A DNA stretch of 64,000 nt from Paenibacillus sonchi (lineage in GTDB: Bacteria > Bacillota > Bacilli > Paenibacillales > Paenibacillaceae). The translations under genes and the position numbers were made by a program. The stretch lies in contig NZ_CP068595.1 of the NCBI RefSeq assembly GCF_016772475.1, positions 5,766,001 through 5,830,000 on the forward strand, in the 5' to 3' direction. Below, in pieces: positions 47,470 through 57,810 of the stretch. The notes under the pieces were generated by a model that saw only the letters and a program-made list of their open reading frames with translations, had not been told where the DNA came from and ran no database searches. Position 1 is the first letter of the stretch, and every line of letters begins with the position of its first letter.

Positions 47470-48354
47470 ATGAAATGTCTGCAGATGAGCCTAAGGCTGC
47501 TCATTCTGGGGAGTATCTGTATAACAATGCACATTCCTGTGTCCTCCGCTCAGCCTGCAGCTGCCTCTCCGGAGATTCCAGGGCCGATTCTCCAGCTGGG
47601 CAGCAGCCAGAAACCAGAGGCCAATCCCAAGGATGAGCGAGCCATCCCCGCAGGTTCTTCTTCCCGCAGCGCGGCACAATCGCAAAAACGCACCAAAACA
47701 CTTACCCTCAGCCAATTGCTCCGCAAATATCCTGAAACGATCAAGACCCGGGGGCCTCACCGGAAACAAATCGCCCTTACGTTCGATGATGTGCCGGACC
47801 CCCGGTTCACCCCGCAGGTGCTGGACGTTCTGCGCAGGTATCATGTACATGCCACGTTTTTTATTGTGGGCAGCCGGGCTGAGAAGCACCCGGAGCTTGT
47901 GGCAAGGATGATCAGGGAAGGCCACACCGTCGGCAATCATTCCTACAATCATCCGCAGTTCGGGAAAATCAGCGTAAATGCGTTCCGCACACAGATTATC
48001 CGCACGGAAAATATCATCAAGACAACGGCCGGTTATAAACCGCGGCTGATCCGCCCGCCCTACGGGGACATCAGCGAACCGCAGCTGAAATGGGCTAAAG
48101 CCCACGGCTACAAGCTGGTGAACTGGAATGTGGACTCGCTCGATTGGAAGGGGCTGTCCAAATCACAGGTGCGGAATAATATCATTGCCAATGCCGGCAA
48201 AGGGGCCATCATTCTGCAGCATGGCGGAGGCGGCCGGGGCAGCGATTTGCGGGGAACCATTCAAGCACTGCCGGAAGTGATCAGCATCATGCGTAATAGA
48301 GGTTATACCTTCGTTACCGTCCCGCAGCTGCTTCAGATCAGCCCAAAAAAATAG
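47470..48354 (+). CDS. Polysaccharide deacetylase (NodB type)
   Basis: A 294-residue exported deacetylase (chitin or peptidoglycan GlcNAc). Signal peptide in the first ~28 residues (LLILGSICITMHIPVSSAQ), then a Pro/Ser linker and a NodB domain from ~residue 100: LTFDDVPDP (metal site), HSYNHP, RPPYGD and LQHGGGGRG. The start at 47470 follows AAGGAGGCG. Its stop codon is immediately followed by the partial repeat copy and a terminator. Confidence 0.9.
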   Translation: MKCLQMSLRLLILGSICITMHIPVSSAQPAAASPEIPGPILQLGSSQKPEANPKDERAIPAGSSSRSAAQSQKRTKTLTLSQLLRKYPETIKTRGPHRKQIALTFDDVPDPRFTPQVLDVLRRYHVHATFFIVGSRAEKHPELVARMIREGHTVGNHSYNHPQFGKISVNAFRTQIIRTENIIKTTAGYKPRLIRPPYGDISEPQLKWAKAHGYKLVNWNVDSLDWKGLSKSQVRNNIIANAGKGAIILQHGGGGRGSDLRGTIQALPEVISIMRNRGYTFVTVPQLLQISPKK

Positions 48355-48400
48355 AGAAATAGAAGAAGATTTTATAGTGCGAAGCATTTAAAATATATAA
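48354..48400 (+). repeat. Partial, diverged copy of the intergenic repeat
   Basis: GAGAAATAGAAGAAG..., TTATAGTGCGAAGCAT then TTAAAATATATA align with the right half of copies 2 and 3 (about two thirds identical). As in copies 1 and 3, a terminator hairpin follows directly. Confidence 0.55.
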
Positions 48401-48446
48401 AAAAGGAAACGGAACTGCCGGGCACCGGCATGCTTCGTTTCCTTTT
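48401..48446. terminator. Terminator after the deacetylase gene
   Basis: AAAAGGAAACG pairs with CGTTTCCTTTT, with inner stem GCCGG/CCGGC. It stands between convergent genes and likely serves both. Confidence 0.8.
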
Positions 48447-48457
48447 CAGTCTATAGC

Positions 48458-49126
48458 CTATTCAATCATGTACAGCTGCACATATTGGAACCCGAAGTCC
48501 GCAACATAGCTTTGGCTGCCGGGGATAAAGATGTCAATGCGGTTTCCTTTGATCGCGCTGCCCATGTCGGTTGCAGTTGCGATGAACGCCTGCTTGGGCA
48601 AACCCGGATGGGAATAGCCGGTTACGAGCACTTTCGTGCCAAGCGGGATCACACTGGGATCGACTGCAATGGTGCCCAGCTTCAGCGGGTTGCCAAAATA
48701 GTCCACAGCCCCCCATTTGCCGTTCTCGCTGACCGCTGAAGAATACGCTGTTGCTTTGACCTGAAGCACTTTGTCATAGCTGTATTCCTTACCCCAGGCT
48801 TGAACGGTGTTGGTCTGCGGCTCTACACTTAAAAGGGAGGCTTCTCCGGATGCCTTGGCTGCGGGTTCGGCAGCAGCCAAGGCCTGTGCCTTCACAATCC
48901 CCGGAATGGCCAGCTTCAGGCCCGGATAAATATTATTGGCTGCAATATTGGGATTGGCGTTCATAATCTTATCCATGCTTATGCCATAATGATTGGATAA
49001 GGTATAATAGGTAGTAGCTTCTCCTGCGATATGTACGCTGTCAGCCTGAACAGGTGCGGCCTGCACCAATGTGCTGATGCCAAGGGCTGCAGCCAATGCT
49101 GCAACCGCTCCAAATTTGATTTTCAT
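48458..49126 (-). CDS. LysM and 3D-domain cell-wall protein
   Basis: A 222-residue secreted protein. Signal peptide ends VQAAPVQA; a LysM domain follows (EATTYYTLSNHYGISMDKIM), and the C-terminal half is a 3D/DPBB domain: YSSAVSENGKW, VDPSVIPLGTKVLVTGY and ATDMGSAIKGNRIDIF with the conserved Asp residues. The architecture matches YocH/YabE-type lytic transglycosylase-like enzymes. The ATG at 49126 follows GAAGGAGG. Confidence 0.9.
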   Translation of the reverse strand: MKIKFGAVAALAAALGISTLVQAAPVQADSVHIAGEATTYYTLSNHYGISMDKIMNANPNIAANNIYPGLKLAIPGIVKAQALAAAEPAAKASGEASLLSVEPQTNTVQAWGKEYSYDKVLQVKATAYSSAVSENGKWGAVDYFGNPLKLGTIAVDPSVIPLGTKVLVTGYSHPGLPKQAFIATATDMGSAIKGNRIDIFIPGSQSYVADFGFQYVQLYMIE

Positions 49127-49412
49127 AATATCCTCCTTCATTATTATCGCATTCCGATGGGGGTGTCCCGCTCTTCCTGCTTCACAGTAACTCCGGACGT
49201 ATGTACCTTGTATTTGCCCTGATGTGTTGTTTTGTAAAACTAACAGTAATGAATATATCACAATTTTGTAACCATTGCCTATGAAATTGTTACCAAACTG
49301 ACAGAAATGGCATTTTGAAGCGTTATCAATCGGGAAAATGATTACATATTTTTAATGAATTATTTCAACACTTCATCATTTTGCAAAAAACCGGTACAAA
49401 TTCCCGGCAGAT

Positions 49413-49429
49413 TTTACACAGCGTTAACA
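49413..49429 (+). promoter_or_regulatory. PhoP-box-like direct repeat upstream of ppk
   Basis: TTTACA (49413-49418) and TTAACA (49424-49429) are spaced by 5 bp, matching the Bacillus PhoP-box unit TT(A/T)ACA repeated every 11 bp. Two units only. It lies 66 bp before the ppk start. Confidence 0.5.
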
Positions 49430-49495
49430 TTTCTCTCTTTAGCAAATAGTAGAATGATAGAAGAACACAAAGACATTGAAGCACTTGGAGGGTCC

Positions 49496-51616
49496 ATGAA
49501 CGTGAACGAAGAAGAAAAAAAGAATAACCATACCAGCCCGGCAACCGCCTATCTGAACCGTGACTTAAGCTGGATCGAATTTAACCGCCGCGTACTCCAG
49601 GAGGCGCAGGACCCGGACAACCCGCTGATGGAGCGGGCCAAGTTCCTGGCGATTGTGTCCAGCAATCTGGATGAATTCATCAGTGTCCGCGTGGCAGGAA
49701 TTCAGGATCAGATCCGGGCCGGCTATACCAAAAAGGATTTTACCGGCTATACCCCCTCCGGTCTCTATAAACGCCTCATCAAGCGGGTCAGCAAAATTAT
49801 TGCCGATCAATACCGGACATTCCGTGACATCTCCCGCAGTCTGCACAAGGAAGGCATCGTGTTTGTGGATTATGAAGACCTGACACCGGCACAGGAGTTG
49901 TCCATTGAACAGTATTACCGGGACATTATATTCCCTGTTCTGACACCCATGGCGGTAGACCAGAGCCGTCCCTTTCCGCTGGTGCACAGCCAGTTCATCT
50001 ATCTTGCCGTCGTGCTGACACGCAAGGACAGCCAGGAGGAAGAGCCATATTTTGCGATTCTGCAGATCCCTTCCAATCTGCCGAGATGCATTCCCCTTCC
50101 CCATCGTTCCAACAGCAAAAAACGGCAGTTTGTTTTTATAGAAGACGTAATCCGCCATCATATCCAGACGCTGTTCAGCGGTTATGATCCCGTTGCCGTA
50201 AGCGAATTCCGGCTAACCCGCAACTCCGACCTTACGATTGACGAGGAAGGTGCGGAGGACCTGCTTGAGGAGATTGAAAAGGAGCTGCGCAAACGCCGGC
50301 GGGGCGTCCCTGCCCGTCTGGAGGTCCAAAAAGGAATCCACCCTTATGCATTGGAGCAGCTGCAGGCTGAATTCGAGCTCGAGGATTTTGTCTTTGAGAT
50401 TGACGGACCGCTGGATCTTGGTTTCCTGCGCGGCTTCGCCGGCAGCCTGAAGGGCTTCAGCTACCTGCATGATGCGCCGATTGAACCGCTCTACCCTGCC
50501 GAGTTTGATGAGAATGAGGACTTCTTCGAAGTGCTGCGCGAACGCGATGTGCTGGTGTACCATCCTTATGAATCCTTTGATGCGATGACCGATTTCATTA
50601 CACAGGCCTCTGAAGATGAGCAGGTCATGGCAATAAAAATGACGCTGTACCGTGTCAGCGGAAACTCTCCGCTCATCAGTGCCCTCGCTGTCGCCGCTGA
50701 ATCCGGCAAGCAGGTCACTGTCGTTGTCGAGCTGAAGGCACGCTTTGACGAGGAGCGCAATATCGCCTGGGCGCGCAAGCTGGAGCAGTCCGGCTGCCAT
50801 GTCGTGTACGGGCTGGTTGGCCTGAAGACCCATGCGAAGATCACACTTATTGTCCGCCAGGAAGGGCCTGAACTGCGCCGCTATGTGCATGTGGGAACAG
50901 GCAACTACAACGACAGCACGGCCAAAGCCTACACGGACCTCAGCCTGTTCACAGCGAACAGCGAGATTGGTCTGGATGCTTCAGAGCTGTTCAACCAGAT
51001 GACAGGCTATTCGGCCAATCATGACTGGAATGCCTTCGTTGTGGCCCCGACCAGCATGAGCCTGTCGCTGCAAAAGCTGATTCTGCGGGAAGCTGAACAT
51101 GCCGCTGCCGGGCGTCCATCCCGGATCATCGCCAAAATGAACTCTCTGTCGAACCAGGAGGTCATTGACAATCTGTACAGCGCCGCCCAGGCAGGAGTGC
51201 CTATTGATCTGATTGTGCGCGGTGTCTGCTGCCTGCGGCCGGGGATAGAAGGCCTAAGCGAGCGGATCACGGTCCGCAGTATTGTAGACCGTTTCCTGGA
51301 GCATTCCCGGATCTATTATTTCGAGAATGGCGGCAATCCTGAGGTCTACCTGTCCAGCGCCGATTGGATGACACGCAATCTGACGCGGCGCATTGAACTG
51401 ATGTGCCCGGTGAAGGACCCGGTAATCCGCAAGCAGATTGTCAAAATTCTTGAGATCACTCTCAAGGATAATGTGAAATCCAGCTTTTTGCAGCCGAACG
51501 GATATTATGAACGTGCAGACGACAAAAAGGCCCCTTTCCGGAGCCAGTTCGCTGCTATGGAGGTTACGCGTTGGAAGGGAAGCCGAGCTTTACCTTCAGC
51601 CCCCAAACATTCCTGA
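49496..51616 (+). CDS. ppk: Polyphosphate kinase PPK1
   Basis: Makes polyphosphate from ATP at the inner membrane. A 706-residue PPK1 with N-terminal YLNRDLSWIEFNRRVLQEAQ, then SSNLDEFISVRVAGI, catalytic His regions in VGLKTHAKITLI and FLEHSRIYYFENGG, and VHVGTGNYNDSTAKAYTD. The start at 49496 follows TTGGAGGG. Its last 53 bp overlap the end of the convergent ppx gene, so the C-terminal tail (TRWKGSRALPSAPKHS) is antisense to ppx. A PhoP-box-like repeat precedes it. Confidence 0.94.
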   Translation: MNVNEEEKKNNHTSPATAYLNRDLSWIEFNRRVLQEAQDPDNPLMERAKFLAIVSSNLDEFISVRVAGIQDQIRAGYTKKDFTGYTPSGLYKRLIKRVSKIIADQYRTFRDISRSLHKEGIVFVDYEDLTPAQELSIEQYYRDIIFPVLTPMAVDQSRPFPLVHSQFIYLAVVLTRKDSQEEEPYFAILQIPSNLPRCIPLPHRSNSKKRQFVFIEDVIRHHIQTLFSGYDPVAVSEFRLTRNSDLTIDEEGAEDLLEEIEKELRKRRRGVPARLEVQKGIHPYALEQLQAEFELEDFVFEIDGPLDLGFLRGFAGSLKGFSYLHDAPIEPLYPAEFDENEDFFEVLRERDVLVYHPYESFDAMTDFITQASEDEQVMAIKMTLYRVSGNSPLISALAVAAESGKQVTVVVELKARFDEERNIAWARKLEQSGCHVVYGLVGLKTHAKITLIVRQEGPELRRYVHVGTGNYNDSTAKAYTDLSLFTANSEIGLDASELFNQMTGYSANHDWNAFVVAPTSMSLSLQKLILREAEHAAAGRPSRIIAKMNSLSNQEVIDNLYSAAQAGVPIDLIVRGVCCLRPGIEGLSERITVRSIVDRFLEHSRIYYFENGGNPEVYLSSADWMTRNLTRRIELMCPVKDPVIRKQIVKILEITLKDNVKSSFLQPNGYYERADDKKAPFRSQFAAMEVTRWKGSRALPSAPKHS

Positions 51617-53125
51617 ACGCCTTGAGGGCGTTCTCGATGTCCTCCAGCCCGATGAGGAGCTCACCTGCACCCTGCAGCTCCAGATCAAGCGTATTGCCGT
51701 GCAGGCGGGCTTCCAGCCCGCTTACAATGCCAATCTCGGTACTGTCCAGAGCAATGCTCAGCTGTACCAGTGTACCGAGCTTATGAATCCATTCCTCGTC
51801 GGAAGCCAGCAAAATGTCCTTGTGCGTCTGGGACAATTTCTGCTTCCGGCTTTTTGTGCTGTAAGAGGCAATCAAAGCGCCCAGAATCAGCTGGCGGTGG
51901 GTAAGCCCGCGGATCGGGGAATTCATCAGCCAGTAGCGCGTATGCCGCTTGGATTGATAATAATTGATATTGGAGCCGGTCCGGTGCAGCATGATGGACA
52001 CATAGATCAGCATCCGCTGCTCGTCCCGGTCCCCATCAGCATCAAAGGCGTCAAACAGGCTCAGCGCCAGCTTGTAGATGTGGTCCAGATGCCGCTTCGA
52101 GGTACGGATGTCAAAGCGGACAATCGTGTTCAGGCTGAATTCCAGGGCACTGTCGCGCACAGGCTGCCCGGGATCAAGCAGATCATGCAGCATGCCTTCC
52201 CGCAGGCCTTCTCCGCTGATTATGGCCTGGCTGGCCCCGAGATACCGGTACACCGTGTGAAAGATAATCAGGCCGGAGACGATGATATCCCCCGGCTCTT
52301 GGAGAGCCCGTCCAAATCCTTACGTTTCTCATACGGTATGGAAGGCAGCGTCTCCATAAATTTATCAATGGTCTCACCGGAAAGAGTATAGCCGTGTGAA
52401 TTCGGCAGTGAATAATCCCGCAGCTTCTGGTCCAGCTTCCCCAGGGAGCGCAGTGTCCCGCCAAGCCCGTAGAGCGGCAATCCCGGCCCGCTGTTCAGCC
52501 AGTCATGCTCCACCAGCCTCCCGGTCACATAGGCCTGAAGCTTGCGTACCTGATCACTGTTCCAATTGCCGTGGTGGCCGAACATCAGATTCGTATTCAC
52601 CGCGCCGAACGGGAAGGAGATGCTCTGCTGGTAGCGCCGTCCCCGGAACAAGGTGATCTCCGTGCTTCCGCCCCCGATATCTATCACAAAGCCATCCTGA
52701 ACATCAAAGGCGTTGATGACGCCCAGAAATCCAAAGTAGGCCTCCTGGTGTCCGCTGATGACTTCAATATGAATCTCCGATGCCTCCGAAAGGCAGGCGA
52801 CAATCTCCGTTGAATTCGCCGCATTTCGTATGGCCGCAGTGGCGCCGGCACGGATGTTATCGACCTCAAATTCGCTGCAAATCTCCTTGAACTGATGCAG
52901 GACTGGCACAATCGAATCCATGTCCCTCCGCTCCAGTCTGCCGTCCTTGGTAATTTTCTCGCTCAGACGAGCGGAGTATTTGCACTCCTTGATGATTTTG
53001 TAGCCTCCTTCCGGCGTCGTATCATAGATCACAAGGCGAATGGAGTTGGAACCAATATCAATGATGCCAATCCGGCGAAGATCATCTCTCATCTGTATGT
53101 ACTCCTTTTCAAGTTGATTGGCCAT
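51564..53125 (-). CDS. ppx: Exopolyphosphatase Ppx/GppA (frameshift)
   Basis: Degrades polyphosphate (or pppGpp) to phosphate, opposite in effect to ppk. About 520 residues when repaired. Motifs: GIIDIGSNSIRLVIYD, FVIDIGGGSTEITLF and a C-terminal HD-like helical region (MLIYVSIMLHRTGSNINYYQ). The frame breaks at 52289-52293, five C (G on the coding strand) that should be six; corrected: SKSRGDIIVSGLIIFHTVYR. The start at 53125 is near AAAGGAG. The gene converges on ppk with a 53-bp tail overlap. Confidence 0.92.
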
Positions 53126-53205
53126 CTATATACTATATCACCCATTTCCCCCAGGCAAAAGCAAAACGGCCGCCGAATCAGGTTCGGGGCCGTAAAAGGG
53201 CTGTT

Positions 53206-53928
53206 CTATAGGACTTTGCTTAAAAAATCCTTGGTGCGGGCATGCTGCGGATTGCCGAATACCTGAGAAGGATCGCCTTCCTCCACAATAATGCCGCCGT
53301 CCATGAACAGAATGCGGTCGCCCACTTCACGGGCAAAGCCCATCTCATGGGTAACAATCACCATCGTCATGCCGTCTTCCGCCAGCTTCTTCATGACCTC
53401 CAGAACCTCGCCGACCATTTCCGGGTCCAGGGCCGAGGTGGGCTCGTCAAACAGCATCACATGCGGCTGCATGGCAAGCGCCCGGGCGATGGCAATCCGC
53501 TGCTTTTGCCCGCCGGAGAGCTGGGCCGGATAAGCATCGCGTTTGTCGGCAAGGCCGACGGTCTGCAGCAGCTCAAGGGCGATTTTTTCCGCTTCCGGAG
53601 GCTGCTGCTTTTTCACTTTCAGCGGGGCCAGCATAATATTCTGCAGCACGGTTTTGTGCGGGAACAGGTTGAACTGCTGGAAGACCATGCCCATTTTTTC
53701 CCGGGTCACGTTGATATCATGCTTCCTGTCTGTAATGGACGCCCCTTCAAAGGTAATTTCGCCGCCTGTAGGCTGCTCCAGCAGATTGAGGCAGCGCAGG
53801 AAGGTGCTTTTGCCCGAGCCGCTGGGGCCGATAACAACGACAACTTCCCCTTTGTGAATCTGCAGATCAATCCCCTTCAGAATTTCCAGCTTGCCAAAAC
53901 TTTTTTGCAGGTTCTTAACGGCGATCAT
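53206..53928 (-). CDS. Polar amino-acid ABC transporter ATPase (GlnQ type)
   Basis: Drives amino-acid uptake. A 240-residue ATPase with Walker [10 protein letters not shown]-loop [11 protein letters not shown], signature [16 protein letters not shown], Walker [14 protein letters not shown] and H-loop VTHEMGF. It is the last gene of the three-gene transporter operon and its start overlaps the end of the permease gene by 14 bp. Glutamine, cystine or arginine are typical substrates in this family. Confidence 0.94.
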   Translation of the reverse strand: MIAVKNLQKSFGKLEILKGIDLQIHKGEVVVVIGPSGSGKSTFLRCLNLLEQPTGGEITFEGASITDRKHDINVTREKMGMVFQQFNLFPHKTVLQNIMLAPLKVKKQQPPEAEKIALELLQTVGLADKRDAYPAQLSGGQKQRIAIARALAMQPHVMLFDEPTSALDPEMVGEVLEVMKKLAEDGMTMVIVTHEMGFAREVGDRILFMDGGIIVEEGDPSQVFGNPQHARTKDFLSKVL

Positions 53929-54573
53929 CCGTGTTCAGCCTCCTTTCCAATAAGCCCAGCACCTTCGACAAGGTGAAGGTAAGAACAAAATACATAACGG
54001 CGATCACAATTAAGGGATTCAGCCCCTCATAGGTTATGGTTGTTACGGATCTTGCCTCGAAGAGCAGATCTGCCACCCCGATCATGGACACAATCGAAGA
54101 CTCTTTAATGATCGTAATGAACTCATTGCCGATGGCGGGCAGCACGTTTTTGATCGCTTGGGGAGAACAATATAGCGCATGGTCATCCCCTGCCGCATGC
54201 CGAGCGAACGCGCTGCTTCGACCTGTCCGCGGTCCACCCCCTGGATACCGGCACGGAAGATCTCAGCCAGATAAGCGGAGCTGTTAATGGTCAAAGTGAT
54301 AGCCCCGGATTGGATCGGTGTAAACTCCAGGCCAAATTCGGGCAGCCCGTAATGAATTAGGAACAGCTGCACCAGCATAGGTGTGCCGCGCAGGAATTCT
54401 ACCCAGGCCGTCGCAATAAAACGCAGAATCCACAATTTGGACATCCGAAGCAGGGACACAATGATCCCAAGCACAAAACCGAAGAATACCCCCAGCACTG
54501 CCAACAGCAATGTGTACTTCAAACCGGAAAGAAAAAAATTGCGGTACTCATAAGCGATATCAAATACATTCAT
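53915..54573 (-). CDS. Polar amino-acid ABC transporter permease (frameshift)
   Basis: About 219-residue permease of the HisM/GlnP type. The first part has helix 1 ([20 protein letters not shown]) and [18 protein letters not shown]; the second carries the EAA loop continuation and last helices ([16 protein letters not shown]). The frames join at 54160-54163, where four G (C on the coding strand) should be five: [20 protein letters not shown]. The start at 54573 lies 10 nt after AGGAGGT. Between binding protein and ATPase. Confidence 0.9.
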
Positions 54574-54714
54574 TTTTGGCATAACCTCCTGTCTGCAAAA
54601 AAATAGAAAACAGCGGAGCACCGCCATTTTCAGATCATTCCCAATGATTTATGTCTTCCCTGCAGCAGCGGCTGCAGGGATTAAACTACTTATGACTACT
54701 TCAGGCCCTGAGAA

Positions 54715-55533
54715 TTACTTCTCGGCCAGCTCGCTTGCGGCTGCAACATACTCATCGATTTTGCCTTCGGAGTTCAGACGGGCCAGCGTCTTGTTCACCT
54801 GACCCAGCAATTCGTCGTTGCCCTTCTTCACACCGATCACATATCCGTCATCCTCTACCTCAGGTTTGGCATCAGTGATGGCCAGCCCCTTGACATTCTT
54901 TACGAAGGATTTGGCTACCGGACCTTCCATGATCGAGGCATCCACACGGTTCGACTGCAGCTGCAGCACGATTTCGGAAATTTTGCCCAGCGAAGTCAGC
55001 TGCGCGCCTTCAATCCCCTTGGCGATGTCTTCCTGAATCGATCCGGTCTGCACGCCCAGCTTGATGCCCTTCAGGGAATCCATGGTCGCAAACTTATCCT
55101 TGTCGGCTTCACGCACAACCACCGCTTGTTCGGCTTTGTAATAAATATCGGACAGCCCTACCGCCTTTGCCCGTTCCGGTGTTGGACTCAGGCCCGAAAT
55201 CACCATATCCACTCTGCCGCTTGAGAGCTCATTCAGCAGGGAATCGAAGGACAGATCCTTGATTTCCAGCTTAGCTCCCATATCCGCTGCAATTTCCTTG
55301 GCGATCTCAATGTCAAAGCCCACGATGGTATCCTTGCCGTCCACCACTTTGTGGAATTCATACGGAGGAAAATCGGCACTGGTTCCCAGTGTAAGCGTCT
55401 TTGTCGCAGTGGTGCTATTCGCAGGCGCACTGTTGCCGGTAGCTGCGTTATTTTCCTTGTTATTGTTGCCGCATCCGGTCATAAGACCTGCCACGAGCAG
55501 CATTCCTAATGAAAGTTTACCCCATTTGTTCAT
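54715..55533 (-). CDS. Polar amino-acid ABC transporter substrate-binding lipoprotein
   Basis: A 272-residue binding protein with a lipobox (GLMTGC) and Asn/Ala linker, then a family-3 solute-binding domain: TLGTSADFPPYEF, GFDIEIAKEIAADMGAK, LSFDSLLNELSSGRVDMVIS. The start at 55533 follows GGGGAGA. It is the first gene of the operon (binding protein, permease, ATPase). Confidence 0.93.
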   Translation of the reverse strand: MNKWGKLSLGMLLVAGLMTGCGNNNKENNAATGNSAPANSTTATKTLTLGTSADFPPYEFHKVVDGKDTIVGFDIEIAKEIAADMGAKLEIKDLSFDSLLNELSSGRVDMVISGLSPTPERAKAVGLSDIYYKAEQAVVVREADKDKFATMDSLKGIKLGVQTGSIQEDIAKGIEGAQLTSLGKISEIVLQLQSNRVDASIMEGPVAKSFVKNVKGLAITDAKPEVEDDGYVIGVKKGNDELLGQVNKTLARLNSEGKIDEYVAAASELAEK

Positions 55534-55587
55534 CTGTATATCTCCCCTGTTCTGTTCAAGTTCTCCAGTTGTTCCATTGACCGATTT

Positions 55588-55617
55588 ATTATAAATCAAC
55601 ACGTATGAATATGCAAA
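55588..55617 (-). promoter_or_regulatory. Promoter of the amino-acid ABC operon
   Basis: On the minus strand TTTGCA (55612-55617) and TATAAT (55588-55593) are 18 bp apart, 55 bp upstream of the binding-protein start. Confidence 0.55.
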
Positions 55618-55893
55618 GACAAATTTGTGACAAAGACTGTAAAAATGCGGAAGAAATCCACGCCGATGCTTGACTGCTTGTGCCGCTTCATTATGCACAT
55701 CCATTTAAAAGAAGTATATACTAGGTACTATCTCCAATAGATCCCGGAATAGCAGAAATGGTTCATGCTGTCTCTTCGGGTGGTATTAACTTGCTAACGG
55801 GCTCACAAAACTTAGCCTATGCTTACGATGCGGGTTTTATTTCGCAGTCGTTCACAGTGGTGATGCTCCACAACACTTTTAGGAGGTGCAATC

Positions 55894-57638
55894 ATGCTTT
55901 TGGAAGCTATGTACCATGTTCCCCGTGACAAATGGGCTTATGCCTACGATGCAATGACTATACATCTGCGTGTTCGCACCAAACGGGATGATGTGGACTG
56001 TGTAGTCGCGCTCACCGGGGATAAATACAATTGGAAAGACACCGCTTACGATATCATGATGGACAAAGCGGCCTCGGACGACAAGTTCGATTACTGGGAA
56101 GCCGCAGTCCGGCCCAAATATAAACGCCTCAGCTATACCTTCCGTGTGAGCAAAGGCAATGAAAGTGTATATCTGCTGGACAACGGTATCCAGACGGAAT
56201 ATCCGGCTCCCCCCAACCACTACTATGAGTTCCCCTACATACACCAAATCGATTTGTTCCAGGTGCCGAACTGGGCCAAGGATGCGGTGTTCTACCAGAT
56301 CATGACGGAGCGGTTCGCCAACGGCGATCCAGCGAATGACCCGGAGGGGACGGAGCCATGGGGCGGAACGCCGAAGCTGGATAATTTTTTTGGCGGAGAT
56401 CTGCAAGGCGTGCTGGACCATTTGGACGATCTGCAGGAGCTCGGGATCAATGCCATTTATTTTACCCCGCTGTTCGTCTCCCCTTCCAACCATAAATACG
56501 ATATCGTGGATTATAAAAGGGTCGATCCCCATTTTGGCGATAATGAGCTGCTCAAAACCGTTGTCGAGGAATGCCACTTAAGAGGAATCCGCGTGATGCT
56601 GGATGCCGTGTTCAATCATTGCAGCGACAAGTTCCCGCCGTTTCAGGATGTTCTGGAGAAGGGGGAGTACTCCGTATATAAGGACTGGTTCCATATCAAC
56701 TCCTTTCCGGCCGAAATTGTCGGCGGTATTCCTACGTATGACACCTTCGGTTTTTTTGGCAATATGCCGAAGTTCAACACCGCCAATCATGAGGTAAAAA
56801 CCTATCTGCTGGAGGTGGCCGAATACTGGATCAGTGAAATCAAGGCGGACGGCTGGCGGCTGGACGTTGCCAATGAAGTGGATCACCATTTCTGGCGCGA
56901 TTTCCGCAAAGTGGTCAAAGCTGCCAATCCCGAAGCCTACATTGTGGGTGAAGTATGGAGTGATTCCTTAACCTGGCTGCTGGGCGACCAGTTCGATTCC
57001 GTGATGAATTATCCTTTTTCCGGGACCGTATTGGAATTCTTCAACGGGGGCATGGACGGCATTACCTTCGGACACCGGATCGGCGCCCTGCTCATGCGTT
57101 ATCCGCAGCAGACCAATGAAGTGGTCTTCAATATGCTGGGCAGCCATGATACCCCCGGCTGTTGACGGTGGTGGGTGAAGACAAGCGGAGGCTTAAGCTG
57201 GCTGTTGTTTTTCTTTTTACTTTTATGGGGACTCCTTGTATTTATTATGGTGATGAAATCGGCCTTACAGGCCATGAAGATCCCGATTGCCGCAAGTGTA
57301 TGGAATGGGATGAAGCAAGCCAGGACCGCGAGCTGTATGACTTCTATAAGATGATGATTGCCCTGCGCAAGCACAACAAAGCGCTGCGCGAAGGCCGCTT
57401 CCGTATTCTGCAGGCGTGTGAGAATGACCCGTGCATCGTCTATGAGCGTGCGGATGATGTGATTCATTTTACGGTGTGGATGAATAATTCGCCGGAGCCC
57501 CGCATCCTCAGCCACCCGATGGAAACGGATGATTGGCAGGATGCCTTGACCGGAGACCCGGTTGCACCCGAAGAAGGGATGATGCATATCTCGCTCGACC
57601 CGTACGGATACCGGATTCTCAGCCGGGACCTGGGTTAA
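55894..57638 (+). CDS. GH13 neopullulanase/cyclomaltodextrinase-type amylase (frameshift)
   Basis: Hydrolyses maltodextrins in the cytoplasm. About 581 residues: N-terminal CBM34-like domain (VPRDKWAYAYDAMTIHLRVR), then the GH13 barrel with DAVFNHC, DGWRLDVANEVDHHF (nucleophile Asp), VGEVWSD (acid Glu) and GSHDT (Asp). The frame breaks at 57152-57156, five C that should be six; corrected: GSHDTPRLLTVVGEDKRR. The start at 55894 follows AGGAGGTG. It lies beside the glycogen genes, so it may process released glucans. No signal peptide. Confidence 0.9.
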
Positions 57639-57641
57639 ATC

Positions 57642-57740
57642 CAAGTAGAAACGGCTTTGCCGTCCTTTTTAAGGACGGTACCGTTTCAGCGAGAAATAGA
57701 AGGAAAATTTATAGCGTGAAGCATATAAATTCTTATATTT
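57642..57740 (+). repeat. Structured intergenic repeat, copy 3
   Basis: Starts 4 bp after the amylase stop: CAAGTAGAAACGGCTTTGCC, CCGTCCTTTTTAAGGACGG, CCGTTTCAGCGAGAAATAG, TTATAGCGTGAAGCATA and TTCTTATATTT. Outer stem GAAACGG/CCGTTTC, inner stem CCGTCCTT/AAGGACGG and a second stem AATTTATA/TATAAATT. A terminator follows at once. Confidence 0.85.
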
Positions 57741-57744
57741 GAAC

Positions 57745-57789
57745 AAAGGACGTTCAGCAAGATCCTCCGATCTGCCGAACGTCCTTTTT
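57745..57789. terminator. Terminator between amylase and glgA
   Basis: AAAGGACGTTC pairs with GAACGTCCTTT around a ~21-nt loop, with T residues after. Serves the amylase gene and probably the convergent glgBA transcript. Confidence 0.75.
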
Positions 57790-57810
57790 CGCTGCCTGTA
57801 TCCTGCTGTT

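Noticed and set aside
49127..49354. c-di-AMP (ydaO) riboswitch or WalR box before the LysM-3D gene
   Set aside because: Such genes often carry them, but neither the conserved ydaO core nor properly spaced TGTAA repeats could be found.
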